In this document: one piece after another, positions 7,791 through 17,373 of the stretch
How positions within the stretch are numbered: position 1 is the first letter of the stretch
Layout: each line of letters starts with the position of its first letter
Assembly: GCA_023421395.1 (NCBI GenBank)
Contig: JAEZTL010000003.1
Coordinates: 124,001 to 188,000, forward strand
Source of the DNA: Bacillota bacterium
GTDB taxonomy: Bacteria > Bacillota > Clostridia > Christensenellales > Aristaeellaceae
Length of the DNA stretch: 64,000 bases
Direction of reading: 5' to 3'
The notes under the pieces: generated by a model
Database searches by the model: none
Told to the model about the DNA's origin: nothing
The model's input: only the letters and a program-made list of their open reading frames with translations
Position numbers and translations under genes: made by a program

Positions 7791-9125
7791 ATGCTGCTGA
7801 TTGGAAACGGAAACGTCATCACGCGGGATGACGCGCGGCCGCTGGTCGCGAACGGCGCGGTGGCCGCCCGAGACGGCGCGATCGTCGAGGTAGGCTCCTG
7901 GGAAGCGCTGCGCGCAAAGTATCCCGGGGCCGAAATGCTTGACGCCCGCGGTGGCGTCATCATGCCGGGCCTCATCAACGCCCACAACCACATCTACTCC
8001 GCCTTCGCGCGGGGCATGGCCATCAAGGGCTACGCCGCCAAGGGCTTTTTGGAAATCCTGGACGGCCTGTGGTGGACGCTGGACCGCCACCTTAAAAATC
8101 CGGATACCCGTCTCTCCGCGGATATGACCTTTGTGGACTCAATCGAAAACGGCGTCACCACCGTGATCGACCACCACGCCAGCTACGGCGAGATCGAGGG
8201 CAGCCTCTTTGAAATCGCCGCCAGCGCCAGGAACCTGGGCGTGCGCGCCTGCCTCTGCTACGAGGTATCCGACCGCGACGGCCAGGAGAAGATGATGGAG
8301 GGCGTGCTGGAGAACGAGCGCTTCATCAAATACGCGCAAAAGGACGAAAGCGGCATGGTGGCCGCGCTCTTCGGCCTGCACGCGCCCTTTACGCTGTCCA
8401 ACAAGACCCTTGAAACCTGCGCCGCGCACAACCCCGGCGCGGGCTACCATATCCACGTGGCGGAGGGCATCGACGACGTGCTCTTGAGCCTGCGCGAGCA
8501 CGGCAAGCGGCCCGCCTTTCGGCTGCACGACTTCGGCATCCTGAGCGAAAGGACGCTCCTGGGCCACTGCACCCACGTGTCCGAGGCGGAGATCGACCTG
8601 ATCGCCGGGACGCGCTCCATGGTGGGTCACAACCCGGAGAGCAACATGGGCAACGCCATCGGCTGCCCGCCGGTGATCAGGATGTTCCACAAGGGCGTCC
8701 GGATCGGCCTGGGCACCGACGGCTACACCAACGACATGCTGGAAAGCTACAAGGTGGCGAACCTCCTCCACAAGCACAACCTGGCGGATCCGTCCGCCGC
8801 GTGGGGAGAGATCCCGGCCATGCTGTTTCACATGAACGCCGAAATGGCCTCGCGGATGTTCGGCCGCGAGATCGGCGTATTGCGGGAGGGCGCCGCGGCG
8901 GACGTGATCGTTCTCGATTACGACGCGCCGACGCCGCTGACGGAAGGCAACATCAACGGCCACGTGATGTTTGGCATGAACGGCCGGATGGTGACATCCA
9001 CCGTGGCGGACGGCAAGGTGCTGATGAGGGACCGAAAGCTCACCGGCGCGGACAAGCCGCTTTTGATGGCCAAATGCCGCGAGGCTGCCGGCGCGCTGTG
9101 GGCGCGCATCAATGAGGGGAGGTAA
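7791..9125 (+). CDS. ssnA: SsnA-family amidohydrolase/aminohydrolase
   Basis: A 444-residue metal-dependent amidohydrolase of the SsnA group, related to guanine deaminase and chlorohydrolases. Metal-binding text includes GLINAHNHIYSAF (near residue 62), a conserved HIHVAE, GHCTHVSEAE, and LGTDGYTNDM with the catalytic Asp. ATG 7791 is set by GAAGGAGGG at 7776-7784; the frame is open further upstream, but that stretch is the leader terminator. It is the first gene of the run ssnA-ygfK-hyuA-xdhD-permease-ygeX. In E. coli ssnA lies beside ygfK in the same type of cluster. The exact substrate is unknown. Confidence 0.9.
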   Translation: MLLIGNGNVITRDDARPLVANGAVAARDGAIVEVGSWEALRAKYPGAEMLDARGGVIMPGLINAHNHIYSAFARGMAIKGYAAKGFLEILDGLWWTLDRHLKNPDTRLSADMTFVDSIENGVTTVIDHHASYGEIEGSLFEIAASARNLGVRACLCYEVSDRDGQEKMMEGVLENERFIKYAQKDESGMVAALFGLHAPFTLSNKTLETCAAHNPGAGYHIHVAEGIDDVLLSLREHGKRPAFRLHDFGILSERTLLGHCTHVSEAEIDLIAGTRSMVGHNPESNMGNAIGCPPVIRMFHKGVRIGLGTDGYTNDMLESYKVANLLHKHNLADPSAAWGEIPAMLFHMNAEMASRMFGREIGVLREGAAADVIVLDYDAPTPLTEGNINGHVMFGMNGRMVTSTVADGKVLMRDRKLTGADKPLLMAKCREAAGALWARINEGR

Positions 9126-9130
9126 TCCGC

Positions 9131-12010
9131 ATGTCCGACAGAATGAACCCGGTGCCCTTTGAAAGCCTGATGGGCGAACTTTTGAGCGGCTACGAGCGCG
9201 AGGGCCGCGTATTCGGCGTATACGATATCTACCGCCACCAGGGCGGCACGCTGCCCCTCTTCGGCGAAACGATCGAAACCCCCTTCGGCCCGGCGGCGGG
9301 CCCCCATACGCAGCTGGCGGGCAACATCATCTCCGCCTACGCCGCGGGCGCGCGCTACTTTGAGCTCAAGACCGTGCAGACGCTGGACGGCGAGGACCTG
9401 CCCGTTGAAAAGCCCTGCATCCTGGCGGCGGACGAGGGCTACAACGTGGAGTGGTCCACGGAGCTGACGGTGCCCCAGGCGCTGGACGAATACGTAAAGG
9501 CCTGGTTCGCGCTGAAGCTCATTTCGAAGGCATGGGGCCTGGGCGACCCGGACGGCTTCGCCTTTAACATGAGCGTGGGTTACGATCTGGCGGGCATCCA
9601 ATCGGAGAAGATCGACCGCTTCATCGAGGGCCTGAAGGACGCCTCCCAATTGCCGGTGTTTGCCGCGTGCCGCGCCTGGGCGCTTGAAAATCTCGGCAGG
9701 CTGGGCCTGAAGCGCGAATACGTGGAGGGCGTCAGCGCGCAGGTCTGCCGCTCCATCACGCTGTCCACGCTGCACGGCTGTCCGGCGGGCGAGATCGAGC
9801 GCATCGCCGCCTACCTGCTCTCCGAGAAAAAGCTGAACACGCTGGTCAAGATGAACCCGACGCTCCTGGGCTACGAGTTCGCCCGCAAGACGCTGGACGA
9901 CCTGGGCTACGAGCTGTCCTTTGACGACCATCATTTTAAGGAAGACCTGCAGTTTGAGGACGCGGCGCCCATGATCCGGCGGCTTCTCGCGCTGGCGGCG
10001 GAGCGCGGACTCGAATTCGGCGTCAAGCTGACCAACACGTTCCCCGTCAACATCACGCGCGGCGAGCTGCCCGGCGGCGAAATGTACATGAGCGGCAAGG
10101 CGCTCTATCCCCTCACCGTCTCGCTGGCGGAGAAAGTGGAGCGCGCGTTTGACGGGGGCCTCCGCGCGTCCTATTCCGGCGGCGCGGACGCGATGAACAT
10201 CGAGCGGATCTTTACCGCCGGCATCTGGCCCATCACGCTGGCGACGACGCTTCTGAAGCCCGGCGGCTACAACCGGCTGAAGCCCATCGCGGAAGCGCTG
10301 TCCGCGCTGCCCTACCGGCCCTTTACCCGGGTGGACCTGACGGCCCTCGCCGCGCTGGCGCGGGACGCTCGGCGGGACGCGCGCGTTCGCGCCACCGGAG
10401 CGCCTCACCCCAAGATGCCGAAAAAGGTGCCGCTGATCGACTGCTATAAGGCGCCCTGCGCCGACGGCTGCCCCATCCATCAGGACATTCCCGCCTACGT
10501 GGAGCTGGCGGGCCGCGGCCAGTACTTCGAGGCGCTCTCGGTCATCTGCGAGAAAAACCCGCTGCCCTTCATCACGGGCACCATCTGCGCGCACCGCTGC
10601 ACCAAGGGCTGCACCCGCAACTTCTATGAGGAAAATATCCGCATCCGCGAGGTAAAGCTTTTGTCGGCCGGCCGCGGCTACGAGCGCTACATGTCGGTTC
10701 TTTCCCCCCGCTCCACGCGGCCTGAGCGCATCGCGGTGGTGGGCGGCGGCCCCGGCGGCATGGCGGCGGCGTTTATGCTGGCCCGGGGCGGCGCCCGGGT
10801 GACGCTGTTTGAAAAGCGGGCGGCGCTGGGCGGCATCGTGCGCTACGCGATCCCGCGCTTTCGGATTTCCGAGGCCTCCATCGAAAAGGACGCCGCGATG
10901 CTCCAGAAGCTGGGCGTGGAGATCCGGCTGAACAGCGAGGTGCTGTCCCCCGCGGCGCTGCTTGGCGACGGCTTCACCCACGTGGTGCTGGCCGTGGGCG
11001 CGTGGGTCAGCGGCGAGTTGAAGCTTGAAAAGGGCTGCGCCGTGGACGCGCTGAATTTCCTCCAGGCCTTTAACCGCGGCGAGGTGCAGACGGGTGCGTC
11101 CGTCGCGATCGTGGGCGGCGGCAACACCGCCATCGACGCGGCCCGCGCGGCGCTCCGGGTGCGCGGGGTGAACAAGGTGTCCATGATCTACCGCCGCACG
11201 AAGCGCGAAATGCCCTGCGACGAGCACGAGCTCGCCTTTGCCACCGAGGAGGGCGTCAGGCTTCTCGAGCTCCTGGCCCCGGTGGCCCACGAAAACGGCG
11301 TGCTCACCTGCCGCCGCATGGCGCTGGGCGAGCCCGACGCCTCCGGCCGCCGCGCGCCGGTGCCCACGGACGAACTGGTCGAGGTCGAGGCCGACACCGT
11401 CATCGCCGCCATCGGCGAAAAACCGGACTGCGCGCTCCTTTCCGCCGCCGGCGCCTGCGTGGCGGACCGCGGCCCCTCGGCCGTGAGGCAGGGCGAAAAA
11501 CTGTTCCTGGTGGGCGACGCCCGCCGCGGCCCGGCCACGGTGGTGGAGGCCATCGCGGACGCCGCCGAAGTGGCGAGCCTCATTCTGGGCGGCGAGGAGG
11601 CCGAGCCGCTGCCCCTCAACGCCGCCATGCTGCGCGAGCGCCGCTCCGCGCTGAAAAACCCCGGCAGGCCCGAAAACGAGAACGAGCGGTGCCTCGGCTG
11701 CGGCAGCGTCTGCGGCAACTGCGTGGACGTGTGCCCCAACCGCGCCAACCAGGTGGTGGTGGTGGACGGCCGTGAGCAGATCCTGCACATCGACCGGCTG
11801 TGCAACGAGTGCGGCAACTGCGAAACCTTCTGCCCCTACGACAGCGCGCCCTATAAAGAAAAGTTCACGCTCTTCGAGCGCGAGGAGGACATGGACGCGA
11901 GCGAAAACCCCGGCTTCCTCATCCGCCCCGACGGCACGTTCCGCGTGCGGCTCGAGGCCGAGGGCGACCCCATGCGCCGCTTCATGGAGACTGTGAGGGA
12001 TCTGAAATGA
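9131..12010 (+). CDS. ygfK: YgfK-family Fe-S flavoprotein (annotated as putative selenate reductase subunit)
   Basis: A 959-residue multidomain redox protein. The N-terminal 430 residues look like a dihydroorotate dehydrogenase-type barrel region. Residues about 437-500 hold a Cys-rich GltD-like domain (CYKAPCADGCPIHQDIP, CAHRCTKGC). FAD and NAD(P)H folds follow, with AVVGGGPGGMAAAF near 534 and AIVGGGNTAIDAA near 657. Two C-terminal clusters (CLGCGSVCGNCVDVCP near 854, CNECGNCETFCP near 890) suit [4Fe-4S] centres. It likely moves electrons between NAD(P)H or ferredoxin and a partner such as the XdhD-like hydroxylase. Its end overlaps the next gene by 4 bases (ATGA). Confidence 0.92.
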   Translation: MSDRMNPVPFESLMGELLSGYEREGRVFGVYDIYRHQGGTLPLFGETIETPFGPAAGPHTQLAGNIISAYAAGARYFELKTVQTLDGEDLPVEKPCILAADEGYNVEWSTELTVPQALDEYVKAWFALKLISKAWGLGDPDGFAFNMSVGYDLAGIQSEKIDRFIEGLKDASQLPVFAACRAWALENLGRLGLKREYVEGVSAQVCRSITLSTLHGCPAGEIERIAAYLLSEKKLNTLVKMNPTLLGYEFARKTLDDLGYELSFDDHHFKEDLQFEDAAPMIRRLLALAAERGLEFGVKLTNTFPVNITRGELPGGEMYMSGKALYPLTVSLAEKVERAFDGGLRASYSGGADAMNIERIFTAGIWPITLATTLLKPGGYNRLKPIAEALSALPYRPFTRVDLTALAALARDARRDARVRATGAPHPKMPKKVPLIDCYKAPCADGCPIHQDIPAYVELAGRGQYFEALSVICEKNPLPFITGTICAHRCTKGCTRNFYEENIRIREVKLLSAGRGYERYMSVLSPRSTRPERIAVVGGGPGGMAAAFMLARGGARVTLFEKRAALGGIVRYAIPRFRISEASIEKDAAMLQKLGVEIRLNSEVLSPAALLGDGFTHVVLAVGAWVSGELKLEKGCAVDALNFLQAFNRGEVQTGASVAIVGGGNTAIDAARAALRVRGVNKVSMIYRRTKREMPCDEHELAFATEEGVRLLELLAPVAHENGVLTCRRMALGEPDASGRRAPVPTDELVEVEADTVIAAIGEKPDCALLSAAGACVADRGPSAVRQGEKLFLVGDARRGPATVVEAIADAAEVASLILGGEEAEPLPLNAAMLRERRSALKNPGRPENENERCLGCGSVCGNCVDVCPNRANQVVVVDGREQILHIDRLCNECGNCETFCPYDSAPYKEKFTLFEREEDMDASENPGFLIRPDGTFRVRLEAEGDPMRRFMETVRDLK

Positions 12011-13374
12011 AACTGATACTGGGCGGCATTGTCGTCTCCTCCGGCGAGGATTTCCGCGCCGACGTGGCGGTCGACGGCGGCAGGATCGTTGCCGTCGAGC
12101 CGTCCATTCAGCCCAAACCCGGCGACGAGGTGATCGACGCCCGGGGAATGCTGGTCTTCCCCGGCTTCATCGACGCGCACACCCACTTCGACATGTCAAG
12201 CGGCGCCACCGTCACCGCGGACGACTTCGCCTCCGGCACCCGCGCGGCCGTTTTCGGCGGCACCACCTGCGTCGTGGATTTCGCCACCCAGGAAAAGGGC
12301 GGCACGATGGCGGAGGCCCTCGCGGCCTGGCACAAAAAGGCCGACGGCCGCTGTTTCTGCGACTACGGCTTCCATATGGCCGTCACCGACTGGAACGAGG
12401 CCGCGAAGGCCGAGCTTCCGGCGATGATCAGGGAAGGCGTCACCTCTTTCAAGATCTACATGGCCTACGACGCGCTCCGGCTGGCGGACGACCAGGTCTT
12501 CGGCGTATTGCGCGCGGCCAAAGCGCTCGGCGGCGTGGTCTACTGCCACTGCGAAAACGGCGCGGTGATCAACCGCCTGGTGGCCGAGGCCCGCGAGGAA
12601 CTGCGCCTCGGCCCGTCGGAGCACCCCCGATGCCGCCCTGCGCTGATGGAGGCCGAGGCCATCGCCCGGCTGACGTACCTGGCCCAGCAGGCCGGCGCGC
12701 CCGCCGGCGTGGTGCACCTTTCCAGCGAGGCGGGCCTCCGCGCGGCGCTGGCCGCCCGCGCCCGGGGCGTGAAGGTCTTTCTGGAAACCTGCCCCCAGTA
12801 CCTGACGCTGGAGGATTCCCGCTACGAGGAACCGGGCTTCGCCGGCGCGAAGTACGTGTGCTCGCCGCCGCTGCGCAAAAAAACGGACGTGAAGGCGCTC
12901 ATCGACGCGGTGCAGGAAGGGGCCATTGATACCATCGCCACGGACCACTGCAGCTACACCCTCGCGCAGAAGGCGCTGGGCGAGGCGGATTTTTCCAAAA
13001 TCCCCAACGGCCTGCCCGGCGTGGAGCACAGGCCCGCGCTGATCTATTCCGAACTGGTGGCGAAGAAGCTGATCGGGCCCGGCGACATGTGCCGCATGCT
13101 TTCGGAAAACCCCGCCCGCCGGTACGGCCTGTACCCGCGGAAGGGCGTCATCCGCCCCGGGGCGGACGCGGACATCGTGCTTTGGGAGCGGGATTTCAAG
13201 TGGGTCATCCGCGCGGAACATCAGCACATGAAGGCGGACTACACGCCGTGGGAGGACTTCGAGGTGACCGGGAGGCCCGTCCGGGTGCTGCTGGGCGGCG
13301 AGACCGTGATGGCAAACGGCGAAGTCTTCGGCCCCAAAGGCCGGTACCTGAAGCGGGGCCTGCCCGAACTGTAG
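12007..13374 (+). CDS. hyuA: Dihydropyrimidinase/D-hydantoinase-like cyclic amidohydrolase
   Basis: A 455-residue binuclear-metal amidohydrolase that opens cyclic amide rings such as hydantoins or dihydropyrimidines. The HxH pair is in GFIDAHTHFDM (H58, H60), the carboxylated Lys is in SFKIYMAYDA (near residue 149), further metal ligands are in CHCEN and VHLSSEAG, and the catalytic Asp is in IATDHCSYT. Length and motif order match HyuA of the E. coli purine region. It overlaps ygfK by 4 bases and is followed by xdhD after 27 bases that contain an AGGAGG ribosome site. The physiological substrate is inferred to be a purine ring-opening intermediate. Confidence 0.92.
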   Translation: MKLILGGIVVSSGEDFRADVAVDGGRIVAVEPSIQPKPGDEVIDARGMLVFPGFIDAHTHFDMSSGATVTADDFASGTRAAVFGGTTCVVDFATQEKGGTMAEALAAWHKKADGRCFCDYGFHMAVTDWNEAAKAELPAMIREGVTSFKIYMAYDALRLADDQVFGVLRAAKALGGVVYCHCENGAVINRLVAEAREELRLGPSEHPRCRPALMEAEAIARLTYLAQQAGAPAGVVHLSSEAGLRAALAARARGVKVFLETCPQYLTLEDSRYEEPGFAGAKYVCSPPLRKKTDVKALIDAVQEGAIDTIATDHCSYTLAQKALGEADFSKIPNGLPGVEHRPALIYSELVAKKLIGPGDMCRMLSENPARRYGLYPRKGVIRPGADADIVLWERDFKWVIRAEHQHMKADYTPWEDFEVTGRPVRVLLGGETVMANGEVFGPKGRYLKRGLPEL

Positions 13375-13401
13375 CCGACATACCACCACAGGAGGTGCGA
13401 T

Positions 13402-15966
13402 ATGGCCTCTTTCTGGGTCAACGGCCGGCCGGTGAGCGCCGAGAGCGGAAAGCTGATCGACTTTCTCCGGGACGATCTGCGCCTGACCTCGGTGAAGAAC
13501 GCCTGCGGCACCGGCGCCTGCGGCGCCTGCACGGTACTGATCGACGGGGCGAAAAAGCGCGCCTGCGTCACGGACGTGGCGAGGCTCGAGGGCAAGCGCG
13601 TCCTTACCGTCGAAGGGCTGACGGAGCGCGAAAAGGCGGTCTACGCCCACGCCTTCTCGGCGGCGGGCGCGGTGCAGTGCGGCTTCTGCATTCCCGGCAT
13701 GGTCATCTCCGCCAAGGCGCTGCTGGATCAGAACCTCTCCCCCGAACGGCGGGACGTGAAGGCCGCCATCCGCGGCAACATCTGCCGCTGCACCGGCTAC
13801 CAGAAGATCGAGGACGCGATCCTTCTGGCGGCGGACATCTTCCGCGAAAACCGCCCGGTGGAGGCGCCCCGGGCCTTCGGCCTTCTGGGCGAGGACATCC
13901 CTCGGGTGGACGCCCCGGCCAAGGCGCTGGGCGAAGGGCTCTTCGCGGACGATGTGATTCTGCCCGGCATGCTCCACGCCAAGGCCCTCCGGTCAAAATA
14001 TCCCCGCGCGCTGGTGAAGAAGATCGACCTCACCCGCGCGCTCCGGCACCCCGAGTGCGTCCGCATCCTGACCGCTTTCGACGTGCCCTTCAACAAGACC
14101 GGGCACCTGGTGCCCGACTGGGACGTGATGATCGCCGAGGGGGATGTGACCCGCTACGTGGGCGACGCCATCTGCCTCGCGGCCGCCGAGCGGCGCGGCG
14201 CGCTGGATGAGATCCTCGCGCTGGTGGACGTGGAATACGAAGAGCTGACGCCCCTTCTGACCCCGGATGAGGCGCTTGCCGAGGGTGCGCCGCGCCTCCA
14301 CGAGAAGGGGAACATCCTCTTTCAGCAGGAAGTGGAGCGCGGCGACGCCGAAGGCGCCATCGCCCGCGCCGCCCACAAAGTCACCCGCGTCTACGATACC
14401 CCCATGACCGACCACGCCTTCATGGAACCGGAGTGCGCCATCGCGCAGCCGGACGGCGAGGGCGGTATCCTGATGTTCACCGGCTCCCAGTCCGTCTACG
14501 ACGAGCAGCGGGAGATCGCGCGCATGCTGAACCTGCCCAAGGAGAAGGTGCGCTCCCGCACGATGCTGGTGGGCGGCGGCTTCGGCGGCAAGGAGGACAT
14601 GAGCGTACAGCACCACGCGGCGCTGATGGCCTATGTGACGGGCCGGCCCGTCAAGGTGCGCTTCTCCCGGGAGGAGAGCCTCCTGGTGCACACCAAGCGC
14701 CACGCGGCCCACATCGAAATGACCACCGCCTGCGACGAAGCGGGCTATATCACCGGCATGAAGGCGCGCATCGTGTTCGACACCGGCGCGTACGCGTCGC
14801 TGGGCGGGCCGGTGCTGCAGCGCGCCTGCACCCACGCCGCCGGGCCCTACAACTTCCAGAACGTGCGCATTTCCGGAATGGCGGTCTACACCAACAACGT
14901 GCCCGCCGGCGCGTTCCGGGGGTTTGGCGTCACCCAGAGCTGCTTTGCCGCCGAGATGAACCTGAACCTGCTGGCGGAGAAGGCGGGCATATCCCCCTGG
15001 GAGATCCGCTTCAAAAACGCCATCCGCCCCGGGCAGACGCTGCCAAACGGCCAGATCGCCGCGCCGGACACCGCCTACGCCGAGTGCCTTCTGGCGGTGA
15101 AAGACGCCTACGAGGCGAGCCCCTACGCGGGCATCGCCGGGGCCATGAAAAACAGCGGCCTGGGCGTGGGCGTGCCGGATACCGGCCGGTGCGAAATCGT
15201 GATCCGGGACGGCGCGGCGCACATCCTGACTTCCGCGGCCTGCATGGGCCAGGGCATCGCCACCGTGGTCATCCAGATGGCCGCCCAGGAGACGGGGCTT
15301 CCGGCGGAGATGTTCGTACACGAGGCGGCGGACACCCTGACCACCCCCAACGCCGGCACCTCCACCGCCAGCCGCCAGAGCCTATTCACCGGCGAGGCCA
15401 CCCGGCGCGCCGCCCGGAAGATGATGGACGCGCTGGCCGGCCGGCCGCTCTCGGCCCTCGAGGGCCACGGCTTCTACGGCGAATACACCGGCGTCACCGA
15501 CCCCATGGGCTCGGACAAGCCCAACCCGGTCAGCCACATCGCCTACGGCTACGCGGCCCATGTGGTGGTCATGGACGAAACGGGCAAGGTTGTGAAGGTG
15601 GTCGCCGCCCACGACGTGGGCCGCGCGGTCAACCCGAAATCCTGCGAGGGCCAGATTGAGGGCGGCGTGGCGATGGGCCTTGGGTACGCGCTGACGGAGG
15701 ACTTCAAGGTGGAGAATGGCTACGTCAAGACCACCTACGCCACGCTGGGGCTCTTTCGCGCCACGGACATGCCGCCGGTGGACGTGATCCTCCTGGGCAA
15801 GGCGACCGACGATCAGCTGGCCTTCGGCGTCAAGGGCGTGGGCGAGATCGCCACCATCCCCACCGCCCCCGCCGCGGCCCACGCCCAGTACCGGCTGGAC
15901 GGCGTGTTCCGCACCCGCATCCCCATGGCGGATACCGCCTATCAACCCAGAAAGCGAGGCGATTGA
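13402..15966 (+). CDS. xdhD: XdhD-like molybdenum hydroxylase, fused [2Fe-2S] and Mo-binding domains
   Basis: An 854-residue purine/xanthine dehydrogenase-type enzyme that hydroxylates a heterocycle. The N-terminus has two [2Fe-2S] motifs: CGTGACGAC near residues 35-43 with a later Cys, and QCGFC near 93 with NICRCTGY near 127. The rest is the molybdopterin domain, with GGGFGGKED, the GAFRGFG loop and the catalytic Glu in GVGEIA near the C-terminus. No FAD subunit (YgfM/CoxM type) is encoded in this cluster, so another flavoprotein, probably YgfK, should take the electrons. All Cys positions are coded as TGC/TGT; no in-frame TGA is seen. Confidence 0.93.
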   Translation: MASFWVNGRPVSAESGKLIDFLRDDLRLTSVKNACGTGACGACTVLIDGAKKRACVTDVARLEGKRVLTVEGLTEREKAVYAHAFSAAGAVQCGFCIPGMVISAKALLDQNLSPERRDVKAAIRGNICRCTGYQKIEDAILLAADIFRENRPVEAPRAFGLLGEDIPRVDAPAKALGEGLFADDVILPGMLHAKALRSKYPRALVKKIDLTRALRHPECVRILTAFDVPFNKTGHLVPDWDVMIAEGDVTRYVGDAICLAAAERRGALDEILALVDVEYEELTPLLTPDEALAEGAPRLHEKGNILFQQEVERGDAEGAIARAAHKVTRVYDTPMTDHAFMEPECAIAQPDGEGGILMFTGSQSVYDEQREIARMLNLPKEKVRSRTMLVGGGFGGKEDMSVQHHAALMAYVTGRPVKVRFSREESLLVHTKRHAAHIEMTTACDEAGYITGMKARIVFDTGAYASLGGPVLQRACTHAAGPYNFQNVRISGMAVYTNNVPAGAFRGFGVTQSCFAAEMNLNLLAEKAGISPWEIRFKNAIRPGQTLPNGQIAAPDTAYAECLLAVKDAYEASPYAGIAGAMKNSGLGVGVPDTGRCEIVIRDGAAHILTSAACMGQGIATVVIQMAAQETGLPAEMFVHEAADTLTTPNAGTSTASRQSLFTGEATRRAARKMMDALAGRPLSALEGHGFYGEYTGVTDPMGSDKPNPVSHIAYGYAAHVVVMDETGKVVKVVAAHDVGRAVNPKSCEGQIEGGVAMGLGYALTEDFKVENGYVKTTYATLGLFRATDMPPVDVILLGKATDDQLAFGVKGVGEIATIPTAPAAAHAQYRLDGVFRTRIPMADTAYQPRKRGD

Positions 15967-15969
15967 CCG

Positions 15970-17373
15970 ATGACAACCCCGGAGGCCCGGCAGGACCCGA
16001 GGCTTTACGAAATCTCGGGAAGGCCACCCGTCCTCAAGGCCGCGCCGCTGTCGCTGCAGCATGTGCTGGCGGCCATCGTCGGCTGCATCACCCCGGCGAT
16101 CATGGTGGCGAACGCCGCGAACCTAAACCAGGAGAGCCGCGTGATCCTCATCCAGGCGGCGCTGGTCACCGCGGCGCTGTCGACGCTGCTCCAGCTCTTC
16201 CCCATCGGCCGCGGGCGGCTGAGGTTCGGCTCGATGCTGCCGGTCATCATGGGCATCAGCTTCGCCTATGTGCCCACGATGCAGGGCATCGCCCAGGGCG
16301 AGGGCGTGGCCGCCATCACCGGCGCGATGGTTGTGGGCGGCGTGGTGGCCCTTCTGGCGGGCTTCTTCATCCAGAAGGTGCGCAGGTTCTTCCCGCCCAT
16401 TGTGGCGGGCACGGTGGTGTTCACCATCGGGCTTTCGCTGTACATGACCGCCATCAACTACATGGCGGGCGGCGTGGCCAACACGGCGGAGTCCGTGGCT
16501 GCCCGGGGTCTGACCGGCGCGCTGATTTACGGCTCCTGGCAGAACTGGCTGGTGGCGCTCATCACCCTCGCCGTCGTGGTGGCGCTGGGCAGCTTCGCCA
16601 GAGGCATGCTGAAACTGTCCGCGATCCTCATCGGCATGGCGGCGGGCTACCTGGTTTCGATGGCCTTCGGCATGGTGGATTTCTCCGGCGTGGCGGGCGC
16701 GCATTGGGTGGCCACCCCAACGATCCTGCCCTTCGGCATCCGGTTTGAGCCGGTGGCGTGTACGGCGCTGGGGCTTCTCTTCGCCATCAACTCCATTCAG
16801 GCGATTGGCGACTTCACCGCCACCACCGTGGGCGGACTGGAGCGGGAGCCCACCGACGCCGAACTCTCCGGCGGCATCATGGGCTACGGCTTCACCAACA
16901 TCCTGATGAGCCTCATCGGCGGGCTGCCCACCGCCACCTACAGCCAGAACGTGGGCATCGTATCCACCACGAAGGTGGTCAGCCGCCGGGTGTTCGCGCT
17001 GGCGGCGGGGGTACTGTTGATGGCGGGCGTGTTTCCGAAATTCGCGGCGGCGCTCACCACCATCCCCCAGTGCGTGCTGGGCGGCGCGACGCTGACGGTG
17101 TTTTCCACCATCGCCATGTCCGGCGTCAAGCTGGTGACGGCCAAACCCCTCACGCCCCGCACCACCACCGTGGTGGGGCTTTCGGTGGCGCTGGGCATGG
17201 GCGTCAGCCAGGCCTCCGGCTCCATCAGCGGCCTGCCCCAGGGCGCGGCCATGATCCTGGGCCAGTCGCCGGTGGTGCTGACCACCCTCCTCGCGGTGAT
17301 CCTGAACCTCATCCTCCCCCGGGAAGACCATGCGGCCGACGGCCGAAAGGAGCTTGAACATGAAACCCATTGA
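15970..17373 (+). CDS. NCS2-family xanthine/uracil/urate permease
   Basis: A 467-residue nucleobase:cation symporter-2 transporter with about 12-14 hydrophobic segments. The conserved substrate-site helix reads NSIQAIGDFTATT, followed by a GGLPTATYSQNVG segment that matches the NCS2 signature. It starts 3 bases after the xdhD stop. Members of this family import xanthine, urate or uracil; the setting among purine genes favours xanthine or urate. Its last 14 bases overlap the ygeX coding region, so the genes are one transcript. Confidence 0.9.
   Translation: MTTPEARQDPRLYEISGRPPVLKAAPLSLQHVLAAIVGCITPAIMVANAANLNQESRVILIQAALVTAALSTLLQLFPIGRGRLRFGSMLPVIMGISFAYVPTMQGIAQGEGVAAITGAMVVGGVVALLAGFFIQKVRRFFPPIVAGTVVFTIGLSLYMTAINYMAGGVANTAESVAARGLTGALIYGSWQNWLVALITLAVVVALGSFARGMLKLSAILIGMAAGYLVSMAFGMVDFSGVAGAHWVATPTILPFGIRFEPVACTALGLLFAINSIQAIGDFTATTVGGLEREPTDAELSGGIMGYGFTNILMSLIGGLPTATYSQNVGIVSTTKVVSRRVFALAAGVLLMAGVFPKFAAALTTIPQCVLGGATLTVFSTIAMSGVKLVTAKPLTPRTTTVVGLSVALGMGVSQASGSISGLPQGAAMILGQSPVVLTTLLAVILNLILPREDHAADGRKELEHETH

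Noticed and set aside
8918..11788. 956-residue minus-strand open frame opposite ygfK
   Set aside because: Shadow of ygfK caused by high GC; the composition is mostly His, Ala, Gly and Arg and it has no motifs.
13402..15966. Possible selenocysteine in the XdhD-like enzyme
   Set aside because: No in-frame TGA is present, and all the Cys positions are coded as normal Cys codons.
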